From assembly GCA_963971535.1 (NCBI GenBank), contig OZ020589.1, forward strand, positions 83,538,860-83,602,859: a DNA stretch of 64,000 bases, read 5' to 3'. The position numbers and the translations under genes were made by a program. Below the pieces are notes generated by a model. It made no database searches, was not told where the DNA came from, and worked only from the letters and a program-made list of their open reading frames with translations. This DNA comes from Notolepis coatsorum (lineage: Eukaryota > Chordata > Actinopteri > Aulopiformes > Paralepididae). This document shows, piece after piece, positions 20,853-33,199 of this stretch. Numbering within the stretch: position 1 is the first letter of the stretch; the number at the start of each line of letters is the position of its first letter.

Positions 20853-21298
20853 AGAAAAACAAAAAGGTAAATAGTCAAATACTTTCCATAGAGTTCAATA
20901 AGTGTTCGAGAAGGGACAGGGGGAAGTAAAAAGAAATAAACGTATCAAGCCCTGCCCCTTCCTTACAATATTTTACATTATAATATAATACAAATACAAA
21001 TAATATAACAAATAATGAAAAATTAAATAAAAGTACGGTTTTTTATATATACAAATATCCAAATGAGAAAATATATATATTAGGCAGTCACATTACTGCT
21101 CAAACAGTACATAGTATCAGAGATCTACTGTAACTACTGCCCTATTAAAGCAGCAGTGTACTGGTGGGTCAGTGACAGATGTGTATCTAAGGGGGAGGGG
21201 GGAGGCGTGGGCTGTTTATTTAAAAACTCTATAAATGCTGAAGCGGTGATAATGGCCACAGGGCCGGAGGATGACATCTTGACAAACACGGCTTATTA

Positions 21299-21540
21299 TA
21301 GAAATGGTTTTATCAATGTGTTTATGGCTGTGTGGGTGTGTATTTGCAGTGTGTATGTGTGTTCACAGACATGTGTGTGTGTGTGTGGTTGAGAAAGAAA
21401 AAGTGTCTCTGTTCCCAAGTGTCTGTGTGTTTGTGAGGCCATTTTTCTGTGTGTGTAAGAGAGTGTGTGTTTCTCTGTGTGTATAAGAGCGTGTGTGTTT
21501 CTCTTTGTGTGTAAGAGAGCATGTGTGTTTTTCTGTGTTG
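21299..21540. repeat. GT-rich simple repeat with gtgtgtttctct units
   Basis: Degenerate (gt)n with gagagtgtgtgtttctctgt units. Confidence 0.8.
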
Positions 21541-21600
21541 TGGGAGATAAAGACTTTGGGCGGGATCCACAAATTTTGCACCCTTGGTATCTATGTAGGG

Positions 21601-22509
21601 CAGGGGTGGGCAATTATTTTCCCCAGGTGGCCGAATGAGCAACTGAAAATATGTTGGGGGGCCGGGCCAAAATTCCAAACTCAATTATGCATAATATACA
21701 TTTTATTTCTATCTAAAAAGCAGTAAATGGCATTGTTTTGACCCCTGGTAAGAGTGTATGTTATTATTTGGCAATTAAAATGTGAGGTTAGCTTTCAAAA
21801 ATATAATTTATTCAAATAGAATTTATTTCCAAAATGATAAACAAAATGTGAAACATTAATAACAAAGGGCATTTTGAGTTTCATATACTATTGAAACAAG
21901 GATTTTCTTAGCTTTCTAAAGACATCACATCATCTTATAGCAAAAATAAACAAGACATGTCACTGAACTGTGTAAAGAAAAGTGTCCCAGTTTTGTAGCC
22001 GGTTTTACTTTACATGCCTATATTAAACATTTAATGTTTTCAGAACTGTGCAAAAAAAAAGAAATATTGTTATATTTCCACATTTTAGTGTTCTTCAGTT
22101 TTTTTTTTTCATTCAGTGTGAGAAATCCAGTCTCTGTTGAGCTTTAACAAGTCCATCAAAGTCAGGTTGCATGTCTGAGGTGGAGATGCGAAGCACAGCT
22201 GCCAGATGTTCATCAGTGAGAGAGGATCTGTACCTGGACTTGGTAAACGTCATGACTGAGAATGTCTGTTCACATATGTAGGTGGATCCAAAGAGAACCA
22301 ACATCTTCTGAGCATGTCTCCTAAGCGTATACTATGCGTGTGAACGTTGACGTGAAAAAAAAAGTTTAAAAAAATATATATATATAAAAAAAAATATTTT
22401 ATTTTATTTTTTAATTTATTTATTTTATTATCATGTAATCTTTCGCGGGCCGGTCAGAATCATCCCGCGGGCCGTATCCGGCCCGCGGGCCGTACAATGC
22501 CCAGGTCTG
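21601..22509 (-). mobile_element. hAT element remnant
   Basis: Left end CAGGGGTGGGCAA, right end TTGTACGG-side reading CAGACCTGGGCATTG on the minus strand. Flanks are atctATGTaggg (21589-21600) and atctaggg (22510-22517); the undisturbed TTAA element has atctaggg at this spot, so the left copy of the duplication carries a 4-bp insertion. CpG-rich gcgggccg repeats lie near the right end, as in related fish elements. Confidence 0.75.
22113..22304 (-). pseudogene. hAT transposase C-terminal (dimerisation region) remnant
   Basis: The 63-residue frame has LVLFGSTYICEQTFSVM, then TKSRYRSSLTDEHLAAVLRI and ends DFDGLVKAQQRLDFSH. The 'CEQTFSVM...R..LTDEHL...LRI' pattern is the C-terminal end of hAT transposases related to GTF2IRD2/ZBED5-type domesticated proteins. 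Zinc finger and DDE residues are absent in this 0.9-kb element, so it is an internal-deletion derivative. Confidence 0.75.
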
Positions 22510-23012
22510 ATCTAGGGACATCTATTATTAGGCTTGCTTAAATTGTGAAACAAAGGAGAATATGAATTATGATTTTTATTTGCATCTTTGACAGTGAATA
22601 ACACCATGCGAAAAATGACCAGACATGAAAAACTGCCACTGATCCCGTTCAGTACCTTCTTGAGATCATGTGTACAAAAGATCTACGAAAATGAATAAAG
22701 GGAAGATGATTAAACAGAAGGTTTTGTAGATACAGTACTGAATTCTCCCATCCGGACCAATGCAATTTGAAATATTATTATAGAATAGCAGGCTTATATG
22801 TTACCTTATTATAGCCAATTCGCACATTTATGGATTGTGCCAAATCTTATATTGCAAATGCCCGAGATCAATTTGGATTTAGTATCACCAGGCGTGCATA
22901 AGAACAAATAATGGGCTTCCGGTATGAGAGCGGAAGAGTAGCACGCATGCGGTGAGGCTCCTGGTCAAAAGAGCGAAAAACGGAGAAATAAGGACCCGAA
23001 AAGTAATTAAAA

Positions 23013-24043
23013 ATGAAGATGCAAACGAGAAGGAAGGAGGAGAAGACAAATATGAAGGAAAGAGAAATGGAGAACTCACAGGAAGAGGAGAGTTCGATGG
23101 AGCAGAACCCCCGAGGTGAGACCGAGAAGGAGCAGGCGGAGGAAGGGGGAGTCTCGGCTGAGACAGACAAGGAAATGCCAGGATGGGCCGTGCTCATGCA
23201 GGCCGGGATATTGGCGACCATGAAATTGAACTCAGACACGATGCAGGCGAACATGAAACTGAACTCGGACACGATAAGAAATGATATTGGGAAGTTACGG
23301 GAGGAATTGAGGAAGGAACAGGAGGTGAAATGAATACAGAAATCAAAAGGGTGGATGAGAAGATGGCGGAACAGGACAGTAACGTAACAGAGGTACAGAC
23401 TAGAACGGTGCAGATGGAGGAATGGAACACAGAGATACACGAGGTGTTAACGTGTGCGATTCAAAAGCAAGAACAGATGGAGACAAAGATATCGGACATG
23501 GAGGGGAGGTCACAGAGAAATAACATCAGAATATGGGGATTGAAAGAAGGAGTCGAAAGGGGAATCGGTGATCCAATATGTGGAAGAGCTTATCAAGGAA
23601 CAACTGAAGGAGACGGGACTGGAAAAAATGGAGATACAGAGAGCCCACAGGGCGTTGGCTCCGAGACCGAAACCGGACAGACCTCAGAGGGCGGTGATTA
23701 TTAACTTTCTGAGGTTTGAGATTAAGCGGTGGCAATAACATGCAGGTCCTACGCGGGACTGAAGAGAATTCTGAAAGAAAACGGAATGAAATTCCAGTCA
23801 CCCATGACCTCGCTAAGGATTCACTGGAAGGAAGGGACGGTGACATACGCGACGGCGCGGGAGGCGGCGGAGGAGATGACGCGACGGGGATGCAGATGGC
23901 GGAGGACGGAGAGGGAAGGAGACAGGAGGGCCAGACGCGGAGCCTGCAGCAGAGATTGGAGGGGGCACGCAGATGGACCAGAGTGGGAGATCGAGGCCCG
24001 GGAGAGGAGGGAGGAGAGAGGAGAAGGCCGAGGTGAGACGTGA
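23013..24043 (+). pseudogene. L1 ORF1 (RNA-binding protein), frameshifted
   Basis: ORF1p of L1 elements coats the element RNA in the cytoplasm. Here a charged Glu/Lys-rich N-terminus (23013-23333) is followed in a second frame (23330-23560) by a heptad-like coiled-coil region and the motif RSQRNNIRIWGLKEG, the start of the L1 ORF1 RRM-like domain. A third frame holds an ORF1 C-terminal-like part (23729-24043: KRILKENGMKFQSPM then GTVTYATAREAAEEM). At least two frameshifts break the protein; the tail is strongly Arg/Gly/Glu-rich. Confidence 0.75.
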
Positions 24044-24852
24044 CAGACCGAAGGCGGAGACGGACGAGGAGGCCAGAGACGGAGAAGGAGGGGAGAGGAG
24101 GCGGGAGGAGACGAACGGATGAGTACACGCGCTAGAGATTGAAAAACTATCCAAATAGAGACAAAATATAGAAACTGAAATAACATATACATAAACACAC
24201 ATTCCCAGGTAGAGGCAGGATATAGGAACGAACATAACGTATACATGGACACATAATACACAGGCCGACGGAGGAAATAAATGGAAATATAATTAGGTAT
24301 GATAGACGGAACACAGAACATATTGAAACAAGTACATAGACACACGCTGAGAGTAACACAGTTGGAAGGGATTAAGGGGATAAATGGACATCACATAGAA
24401 AATAGAGAGGAGGAAAATAAAATAAAAAGGGGTACACAGAAGACACCACACACGGGTTTGGGAGGAAAGAGGGACATTGGAACATATGAGCCGCATTGAG
24501 GGGGACCTAGGAAATGGGGGTCTTTGATCAGAATGAAGGACAGAGCGCTTTTGACCAGGAGCACGACAGCAGTAAAAACAGTAAGAATGCTGGACAAATA
24601 TGACGAGCGGTTGGGGGCAAAGGTTTCAAACCCCCAAGCCGTCAGGAGGAGGCCTCTCACTAGGAGAGCAATTACTCCTCACCCACCAGCAGGGGACAGG
24701 GGGGGACACAGGGACCCCCCGAACGCCTTTATTTATTATTATTTATGTTAATCATTATATGTATTCGGTAAAGAGAGCGGAGGCTACAACCGGAGGGGGG
24801 AATGAATGTGACATGGGGGGGACTGACAGACGAAAGAAGAAGAAAGATGACA

Positions 24853-27800
24853 ATGGTTAAAGGTATAAAAATGATGTCGTTAAACGTTAATGGAATGAAT
24901 AATGCAATAAAGAGGGGCAAAGTGATGTTGAAATGTAAAAAAAGTTAGATGGAAGTGATTTTTCTGCAGGAGACACATTTGGTAGCACAGGATCATGAGA
25001 AACTGAAGAGATTTGGATATGAAAATGCATACTATAGTTCCTTTAAACGGAACCTGAGGAGAGGAGTAATCACGTTAATCAAAAACACAGTCAAATTTGA
25101 ATTGATCAAGGAAGTAAGAGACAAGGAGGGAAGGTTTGTTCTGGTGAAGGGGAAAATGGAGGGCCAAATGGTTACGTTAGTGAATGTTTATGCACCCCCA
25201 GAGAGTGAGAGGGATTTATATGAGACCATTTTTGATATGATAGTGATGGAACTAGAAGGGATATTGATATGCGCGGGAGATTTTAATGTAGTACTGAATC
25301 ACGACCTAGACACCACGAGTACTAGAAAAGGACATGCACCAATCAGTAGATATATGAATATTCAGATGACGGAAATGGGAATTACAGATGTTTGGAGGGG
25401 GATGCACGCCATGGACAGGGAATACACACATTACTCACACCCGCACATGACATATGCGAGAATAGACTACTTTTTGATGACGACGGGGGACAGTTACAGG
25501 GTACGGGAGAGCAGAATAGGAGTAGCGGACATATCGGATCACAGTGCCATATATCTGACAGTAGATCTAGAAGGGAGACGGAGGAACACAATCTGGAGAC
25601 TAAATGTAGGAATATTAAATAACAAGGGGGTGGTGAGTCAGATCAAGGAGGAGATAGCCAGATATAAGGAAGAAAATGACAACGGGGCGGTAGATCCGAA
25701 CATTCTATGGGACACACTGAAGGTGGTGATAAGGGGGAAATTGATGGAGAAGACAGCAATGCTGAAGAAGGCCAGAACGGAGACATATCACAATCTGATA
25801 GGGAAGCTGAAGAAGCTAGAGGGGAGACACCAGATATCAAAAGAACAGGAAACGCTCGGAGAAATCAAAGAAGTAAAGGCCAGGATAAATAGGGAATTAT
25901 TGACGGAAATAGAAAAGAAAGCGAGGTTCATGAAGCAAACGTACTATGAAGGGGGACCAAAAGCGACCAGACTGTTGGCTAGGAGAATTAGGACGCAACA
26001 GAAGTTGAACACGATACACACAATAAGGGATACAAAGACTAATGAAATATTGAGAGACCCAGCTGAAATAGAGAGGACATTTAGAGAATACTATGAGAAA
26101 CTATACACACAGCCAAAAGCAGCGGGAGAAGAGGAAATAGAAGCATATCTGGAGAAGCTAGAGATACCATCGATAGGGAAAGAACAGAATGAAGAATTAA
26201 ATAAAATAATTACGGAACGAGAACTGGAAGAGGCAATTAGTAGAGCTAAAAACAACAAGTCTCCGGGGAGCGACGGATTCCCATCGGAATTCTACAAGAC
26301 ATTTAGAACTGAATTAGCACCCATGTTAGGGGCGGCGTTCAGACACACGATGGAAGAGGGAAAAATGCCCCCCTCGTGGAAGGAAGCCATAATCACCACG
26401 ATACCGAAGGAAGGGAAGGATAGGGAATTATGTAGTAGTTTCAGACCTGTGTCCATACTCAACGTGGATTACAAGATGTATACATCGATAATATCAAAGA
26501 GATTTGAGACGTTTATGCCAGACATTATAGATGAAGATCAAACTGGATTTATTAAAGGAAGACAGACACAGGACAACGTGAGAAAGACACTACACATAGT
26601 AGAGGAGATACAAAAACAAGGTGGTAGCGCGGTAATGATTAGCCTAGATGCAGAAAAAGCATTCGACAGTGTGAGCTGGACATTTTTATATAAAACATTG
26701 ATGAGGTTCGGACTGAACGGGAGGGCGATGAAGATGATCAAGGCGCTATATCAAGAACCGACAGCGAGGGTTAAGGTGAATGGCAGCTTGACGGATAGAA
26801 TCAGATTAGAGAGGGCTACCAGACAGGGATGTTGTCTCTCACCGACGCTCTTCGCCGTTTTCATAGAACCACTGGCACAACTGATCAGACAGACCGAGGA
26901 CATTAAGGGAGTAAGGATAAAGGGAACGGAATATAAACTAGGCCTATTTGCGGACGACGTGATAGTATACATGAGGCAACCAGACAAGAGCTTCCCGGCA
27001 CTGATGGATCTACTGAAGGAATATGGCCACTACTCAGGATACAAACTAAACGTGACAAAGACACAGACCTTAGCATGGAACTATACCCCAACGACGGAAA
27101 TTAGAGAACAGTACGGGATAAGATGGGACATGGACAAGATTAAATACTTAGGGGTGAACATCACGAGAGGGGTGGAGAAACTGTTTGAGGCGAACTATAC
27201 ACAGATAAATCAGAACATCAAGAGAGACTTAGAGAGATGGACAGTAATGCCCTTGGACTTCAATTCAAGAATAGAGGTCATTAAAATGAACATACTATCA
27301 AGGTTACTGTACCTATTCCAGTCACTACCGATACAAATACCACAGAATCAATTCAGGGAGTGGGACAGACTGATATCGAGGTTCATATGGGCGGGGAGAA
27401 GACCACGGGTCAGATATAAAACACTACAACTACCAAAGGAAGAGGGAGGGATGGCAGTACCCAGCCTACAAGATTATTACTATGCAGCACAACTGAGAGC
27501 AGTGACGTGCTGGTGTAACGACAGATATGAGGCAAGATGGAAAGACATTGAAAAAGAAGGGGAGGGATACAAGGTACAAGCTCTGGTGGGAGATAGGGAA
27601 CTATTTAAAGAAAAAGAGGGACTATTAGATCCAATCACCAAATGCACCTTGACTATATGGAACAGAGTAGTAAAAACACACAAATTGGAGAAGCAGTCAG
27701 GGGTTCTGAGATGGGTAGCACATGACAAGAGATTCAAACCAGGGAGGTTAGACCATGGATTCAGAAGGTGGGAGAGGGGGGGGGCAACAGCGAAATGCAA

Positions 27801-28659
27801 AATGATAGAGAAGGGGGAAATGCAGACACTACAAAAATTAAAGGAGAAATTTGGACTAGAAAACAGGGACCACTTCAGATATCTACAGGTTAGAGACTAC
27901 TACAACAAATAAATAAGGGGGGCCAAAGACGAAGAACAGAATGGAACAATAAAGATGATAGTATGGGCATACGAAGGGGGGCAAGGAAGAGTAATATCAG
28001 CAATATACCGGCCTATAATGAACAGCAAGGGACACACGACCGATTACATAAGGGAGAAATGGGAGAGAGAGCTAGAGATAGAAATAACAGGGAAGGAATG
28101 GGGGAACATATGCAAGGTGCAACATTCAACAACAGGATCGAGGATATGGAAAGAGTTTGGATGGAAAAACATAATCAGATTCTTTATAACCCCAGAGCTG
28201 AAGGGAAAATATACACCAACACAAAGAGCATGCTGGAGGATGTGTGGGAAGGAGGGGGCAAATCACACGCACATATTCTGGGGATGTCAGAAGCTGAAGG
28301 GGTATTGGGAGGAGATAGGGGAGGCAATGATCAGAATATTAGGATACGGATTACCACAAACAGGACTGGTGCTTTACTTAGGAGACCTGACACACGAGGG
28401 AATACAAGGGGGGGACAAATATTTAATAAAGATAATGTTGATAGCGGCCAGAAAAGCAATAACGTGACTGTGGTACAAGGAAGACCCACCGACAATAGCA
28501 CAATGGGTAGGAATAGTGGAAGAGATACAGGATATGGAGAGGATAACACACATGCTGAGGTTACAGGAAGAGAAATTTGGAGAAAGATGGGGTAAGTGGG
28601 AGGATTACAAGGGGAACGAAAACGCCATCACAGAGGAAGAACCAAATACACCACAATAG
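24853..28659 (+). pseudogene. L1 ORF2 (endonuclease-reverse transcriptase) with three stops
   Basis: ORF2p nicks target DNA and copies the element RNA in place. In one frame from ATG 24853 (MVKGIKMMSLNVNGMNNA) to the stop at 28657-28659 I see the apurinic-type endonuclease (LNVNGM, FLQETHL, AGDFNVV, ISDHSAIYL) and the reverse transcriptase (SPGSDGFPSEFYK, SFRPVSILNVDYKM, ISLDAEKAFDSVSW, LFADDVIVYM at about 26941-26970). The C-terminal Cys-His motif WRMCGKEGANHTHIFWGC is present near 28240. In-frame stops lie at 24946, 27910 and 28465; otherwise about 1,268 codons run without frameshift, all key catalytic residues being retained. The first stop, in an A-run, separates the N-terminal Asn motif from the rest. 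Confidence 0.92.
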
Positions 28660-28920
28660 GGCAAAGGGTAAAGGAGGAAAGAGGTTCAAAGAGGGTATCT
28701 GAACCCATGTCACACACTTAATGTTTTCTAATTTCATTTTGGTTTAAGGTATGACAACTGTTTTATGTTTTTTATTTGCTTAAGTCAGTATTCTTTATTT
28801 TTCGTCTTTTGGATATACATTTTTTTTATTTATTATTTATGTCTGATTAATAGTGTTGTTGATGTTATTGTATATGTCGTGTTGTTTGTCTATAAATGTT
28901 TAATAAAAAAAATTAAGTTT

Positions 28921-29145
28921 GGGGAGCTCCAGTAGCTCACCGCGTATCTCGGCGCTATTTCTGCATCGGGAGGAGCCGTGCTGCGTCACGGTTCTGGTTG
29001 ACTCCGAGTTCGATTCCCGGACCCGCCGTCATTTGCCGAATGTCTTCCCCTGTTCTCCCTCCCGTTTCACTCTACAACTGTCGGTCATGCTTGACCAGAA
29101 AAGCGATAAACGCTAAAAAAAAAAAAGTAAAAAAAAAAAAAAAAA
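28921..29145 (+). mobile_element. tRNA-derived SINE with target duplication
   Basis: The head is tRNA-like: an A-box-like TAGCTCACCGCG at about 28934 and a B-box-like AGTTCGATTCCC about 60 bp later, followed by an unrelated body and an A-rich tail. aaaaaattaagttt flanks it (up to 28920 and from 29146). It sits in the A-tail region of the L1. It is not a functional tRNA: the arms do not fold into a full cloverleaf and a SINE body follows. Confidence 0.8.
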
Positions 29146-29343
29146 AAAAAATTAAGTTTAAAAAGAAAATAACAAATAATGAAATCTACTGTATGTACAG
29201 TAGCTTTTTTATTTTTGCCAGGTTGCCACCATTTTGAAACTAATTTCAAATCTAATTGTTGCTACATGCTAGAAATAGGGGAGACAAACTAACTGCACTC
29301 CCATATAAGCCAATAACGTTAAGTTTTGTGGTTTATTATCCAG

Positions 29344-32300
29344 AATGGCGCTGCTCCGACCGGCTGCCTTTCTGTTCGCTCCGTCGAGACTGTGCTTACT
29401 TTTGTTAATTTTTATAGTTTTAAGAGTTTTATTTGCACCAACTGTTGGTGCATTATATGTGTATGACCGTCAGTCACTCATTGACATTGGATTAAGGAAA
29501 ACTTACCGACTGGATTGCTCTCTGGATCGGATTGCTGAACAACATCAGTGGCCAGCGGAGATCCTTTGTTGTGGCCGAGGCAAGGAAAAGGCACCACATT
29601 GCCCAGCATATTGTTGGCCAATGTGCAATCGATAGGAAACAAACTGGACGACATCAGAGCACGGATCCAATTCCAGAGGGACATTCGGGACTGCAACGTC
29701 CTCTGTTTCACAGAAACTTGGCTGTCTCCAGATGTCCCAAACCATGCAATAGAACCGGCAGATCACTTCTTCGTTCTCCGTAAGGACCGAACGGCAGAAG
29801 AATCACTAAAGACGAAAGGAGGCGGCATTGCTTTCATGGTAAACAAGGAGTGGTGCGATATAGGCAACGCAAAGGAATTGTCTAACCACTGCTCCCCAGA
29901 CCTGGAGTTTATCACGATCAAATGCCGACCCTTCTTTCTCCCGAGGGAGTTAACGTCCATCATCATGATCGGAGTATATATCCCACCACAAGCGAACACT
30001 GGTGCCGCACTTTCAAAGCTACACGACGAGGTAAATAAACGACAGATAGCGAACGTTGACGCTGCCATTTTGGTTCTGGGCGATTTCAACAGCGCGCGTC
30101 TTAAAAAGGTGTTGCCGAATTTCTATCAGCATGTGACCTGTCCCACCAGAGGCGAGAACATATTAGACCATGTATACTCGCAATTTAAGAATGGGTACAG
30201 GTCACAGGCTCTTAGTCCTTTCGGCAAGTCGGACCACACCGCCATCTTTCTTTTGCCAAAGTATAAACAGAGTCTCAAGCGATCGCGAGAGGTTAAGCAT
30301 TGGACTGTGACGTCAGAGGAGACACTCAAGGCTGCACTTGAATGCACAGACTGGAATGTATTCCGTGATAACACAGCCAATATTAACGAATACACTGAAA
30401 CAGTGCTTGACTTTGTCTGTACTCTGGTAGAAGAAACAATCCCCTCTACCACAATTAGAATCTACCCAAATCAAAAGCCCTGGGTAGATAAATCCGTCCG
30501 TGAGGCTCTGAAAGTGCGCACCTCACCCTACAACACCGGGCTTGTGACAGGCAACATGGATGAACACAAGACGGCAAGATACAACGTCAGGAGAGCAGTA
30601 ATAGAGGCAAAACGGCGTTACAGGGATAAAGTTGAACTTCAGTTTGAACAGGCTGACTCTAGAGGTATGTGGCAGGGCCTCAGAACAATGACAGATTACA
30701 AAGGCACCTCCCTCAAACTGAACAGTGACATCTCCTTAGCAAATTATCTCAATACCTTCTATGCGAGGTTTGAGGCTGTGAATAACAACACCAGCCTACA
30801 AGCCACGGCAATGGGGGGGGGGGGGGGGGGGTCTGCTGATGGAGACTCAGTGTTCAGGGTAACAGAGCATGAGGTGAGGCGGACCTTTAAAAAAGTGAAT
30901 ATCAGGAAGGCAGCAGGACCGGACGGCATCCCCGGCCGCGTCCTAAAAGTCTGTGCCGACCAACTGGCCCCGGTATTCACTGACATCTTTAACCTGTCCT
31001 TAGAACAGGCTGTCATCCCCACCTGTCTGAAGAAGTCCACCATCATCCCTGTACCCAAAAAATCTACGCCTGCTTGCCTCAACGACTACCGCCCTGTAGC
31101 TCTCACCTCCATAGCCATGAAGTGCTTTGAGAAGCTAGTGAAGGGCTACATCTGTTCCTCCCTCCCCATCAACCTGGACCCCCTGCAATTTGCATACCGC
31201 CCTAACAGGTCCACGGAGGACGCCATAGCCCATGTGTTGCACACAGCAGCATCACACCTGGACAAGAGGCAGGGGAACTATGTGAGAATGCTGTTCATCG
31301 ACTACAGCTCAGCATTCAATACCATAGTCCCCTAAAAACTCATAGCCAAGCTCAGGGACCTGGGCTTGAACTATGACCTCTGCCAGTGGGTCTTGGACTT
31401 CCTGACGGGCAGACCCCAGGTGGTAAGAGCAGGCAACTGCACCTCCTCATCCATCACGCTCAACATAGGGGCCCACCAGGGCTGTGTTCTGAGCCCCCTC
31501 CTCTACTCCCTGTACACAAATGACTGCGTGGCACAGCGGAACAACAACACAATCATCAAATTTGCTGATGACACAGTAGTGGTCGGCCTGATCTCTGCCA
31601 ACGACGAGAGGGCCTACCTGGAAGAGGTAGAGAATCTGTCACAGTGGTGTCAGGAGAACTGCCTCTCCCTGAACGTCAGCAAAACAAAAGAGATGATTGT
31701 GGACTTCAGGAGGTCGGGGGTCAAGGACTACAGCCCCCTCAGCATCGACGGGGCACCGGTTGAGAGAGTGAACAGTTTCAAGTACCTCGGAGCCCACATA
31801 TCCGAGGACTTGACATGGACCACACACATTGACAGTGTTGTGAAGAAGGCACGACAACGCCTCTACTTCCTCAGGCGCCTAAGGAAGTTCCAAGTCAGTC
31901 AGAAGATCCTTAAGAACTTCTACTCATGTACAATAGAGAACATCCTGACTGGCAACATCACCTCCTGGTTTGGGAATAGCACTGCACAAGACCGTATCAG
32001 ACTACAAAGAGTGACACGTTCAGCCGAACGCACAATTGGAGGGGGGCTTCCCACCCTCCAGAACATTTACAACAAGCGGTGCAGGGGTAAGGCTAAGAGA
32101 ATCATCATGGACTCCAGCCACCCGAACAACTGCCTCTTTGAACTGCTGCGGTCAGGCAAGCGATACCGGAGTCTTAAGGCGAGCACAGAAAGACTCAGAA
32201 GAAGCTTCTATCCCCAGGCCATCAGGCTGCTCAACGAACAATAAACACTATGCAACAACCATCAAATGCACACAGCACACACACCCACACGCACACACTC

Positions 32301-32718
32301 ACTTAAACAAACAACACACTGCAGCATCCACTCTCCACACTTTAGATCACCTAAACACACTTTACACTTTATATTTATTGGTAAAGGATTTGCACTACAA
32401 CTCGTACACCTTACTGTAAATTGTACCTAAATTGTACCTCATCCCATTTCTGCTCTGCACTATATAGTATTGTATATTAGTACATTGCATAGTATATTGT
32501 ATGGTAACTCAGTTACTTCTATTCTGCATCGAACATTGTACATATGTCTATACTGAACACTGTGACCTCTATTTTTACTTCTATTCTACATGCTATACTA
32601 TTTTATTTCATACTTATCTTGTCTAGCACAGTCTCTGGAGCGTAACAGTAAGAAGCATTTTGTATAAAAGTATTCTGTACTTCTGTATGACAACTATTAA
32701 AGAAACTTGAACTTGAGA
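29344..32718 (+). mobile_element. CR1/Rex-like LINE, nearly complete
   Basis: Starts at the ATG-proximal leader right after TTAA-element sequence (ends 29343) and ends with a 470-bp 3' UTR and the tail ACTATTAAAGAAACTTGAAC. The protein region is broken only by one frameshift and one stop. The same family occurs on the minus strand at 47324-52133. Confidence 0.8.
29345..32244 (+). pseudogene. Non-LTR endonuclease-reverse transcriptase (CR1/Rex-like), one frameshift, one stop
   Basis: The N-terminus MALLRPAAFLFAPSR is followed by a hydrophobic stretch (LCLLLLIFIVLRVLF) and YDRQSLIDIG; the minus-strand relative at 52080 has a similar hydrophobic start and YDRQTLMDLN, so this odd leader is a family trait. 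A frameshift near 29570 leads into the endonuclease (FTETWLS, VYIPPQ, LVLGDFNSA, KSDHTAIFL) and reverse transcriptase ([57 protein letters not shown] near 31557). A TAA at 31333 interrupts the frame right after the catalytic [10 protein letters not shown] motif. A G-run of about 18 (30812-30829) encodes poly-Gly between domains. Clade assignment is from the motif YSSAFNTI, typical of Rex1-like elements. Confidence 0.85.
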
Positions 32719-32720
32719 TA

Positions 32721-32851
32721 TTAAAGGTCCCATGTTTTGCTATTCCTTTCACTATTTGGGCAATGTTACAGAATTCCTGTGAGTTTATGGAACACATCTG
32801 TAAGGTTTTTTTCAAAACAATTTATTGTTTTGTATTTCTAATCAAGTACTC
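32721..32851 (+). mobile_element. TTAAAGGTCCC-type MITE, left end only
   Basis: Begins TTAAAGGTCCCATG and follows 60392-60525 closely, then is cut at aagtactc by the Harbinger element. Terminal TTAAAGG is the signature of the T2 MITE group linked to Kolobok transposases. Confidence 0.8.
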
Positions 32852-33199
32852 TAAGGGCTTGTGTCCATAGGGGACGTTTTATGAGTTGTCAGCTCCTTTC
32901 TGTCATTCATTTCTATGCTGGAGAAGCGTCAGGCGCGCTCCTCTTCCCAGCGACGCGCCTCGCGTTTTATGAGCTCTGGGCGGCAGCGTTTTTGGTCGGA
33001 GCGCTCTCAGCTCATAAAGTTGAAACTCGTTCAACTTTTGGGAAATGAGCACGCTCATCTAAGTAACTTCTTTTTCCCCAACCAATCAACATCGAGCAGG
33101 TGGGCGGAGCCGCTGCGGCGCGAGCCTCAAGCAGATTGAGCTCCATGTTAGACATCAAATTATTTTGACATCGTCTGCGTTTATCATTTGACATAAGAA

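Larger units (their letters stand above)
19498..21107 (-). mobile_element. LINE 3' end with (ATCAA)n tail, itself split by an L1
   Basis: On the minus strand the fragment ends ATGTTCGAGACAAAATCAAA followed by (ATCAA)n, the style of terminal repeat left by CR1/L2-type LINEs. The body is 20868-21107 plus 19498-19558, interrupted by the L1. Minisatellite sequence lies on both sides. Confidence 0.6.
22914..29170 (+). mobile_element. Full-length L1-type LINE with 11-bp target duplication
   Basis: aacaaataatg flanks the element (22903-22913 and 29171-29181), inside a TTAA element whose undisturbed copies read through the site. It has a ~100-bp 5' leader, ORF1 (from 23013), an inter-ORF region, ORF2 (24853-28659), a 3' UTR and A-rich tail, with a tRNA-derived SINE inserted in the tail at 28921. 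ORFs carry several stops and frameshifts, so it is dead but recent enough that its edges are exact. Confidence 0.9.
21584..29343 (-). mobile_element. Outer TTAA-type element, copy 2, broken into three pieces
   Basis: Pieces 21584-21600, 22510-22913 and 29171-29343 together match the reverse complement of 62640-63225 in order (ttggtatct / agggacatctat / tactgtatctaca / tatcaccaggcgtgcat / aataatgaaatctactgta / attgttgctacatgctag / ttttgtggtttattatcc). The gaps are exactly a hAT element and an L1 with its own target duplications. The outer ends are not preserved. Confidence 0.8.

Noticed and set aside
23526..24345. Ser/Pro/Leu-rich frames on the minus strand opposite L1 ORF1
   Set aside because: Shadow frames of the purine-rich ORF1 coding strand.
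28921..28995. tRNA-like sequence
   Set aside because: It has box-A and box-B-like motifs but is followed by a SINE body, A-tail and target duplication; not a tRNA gene.
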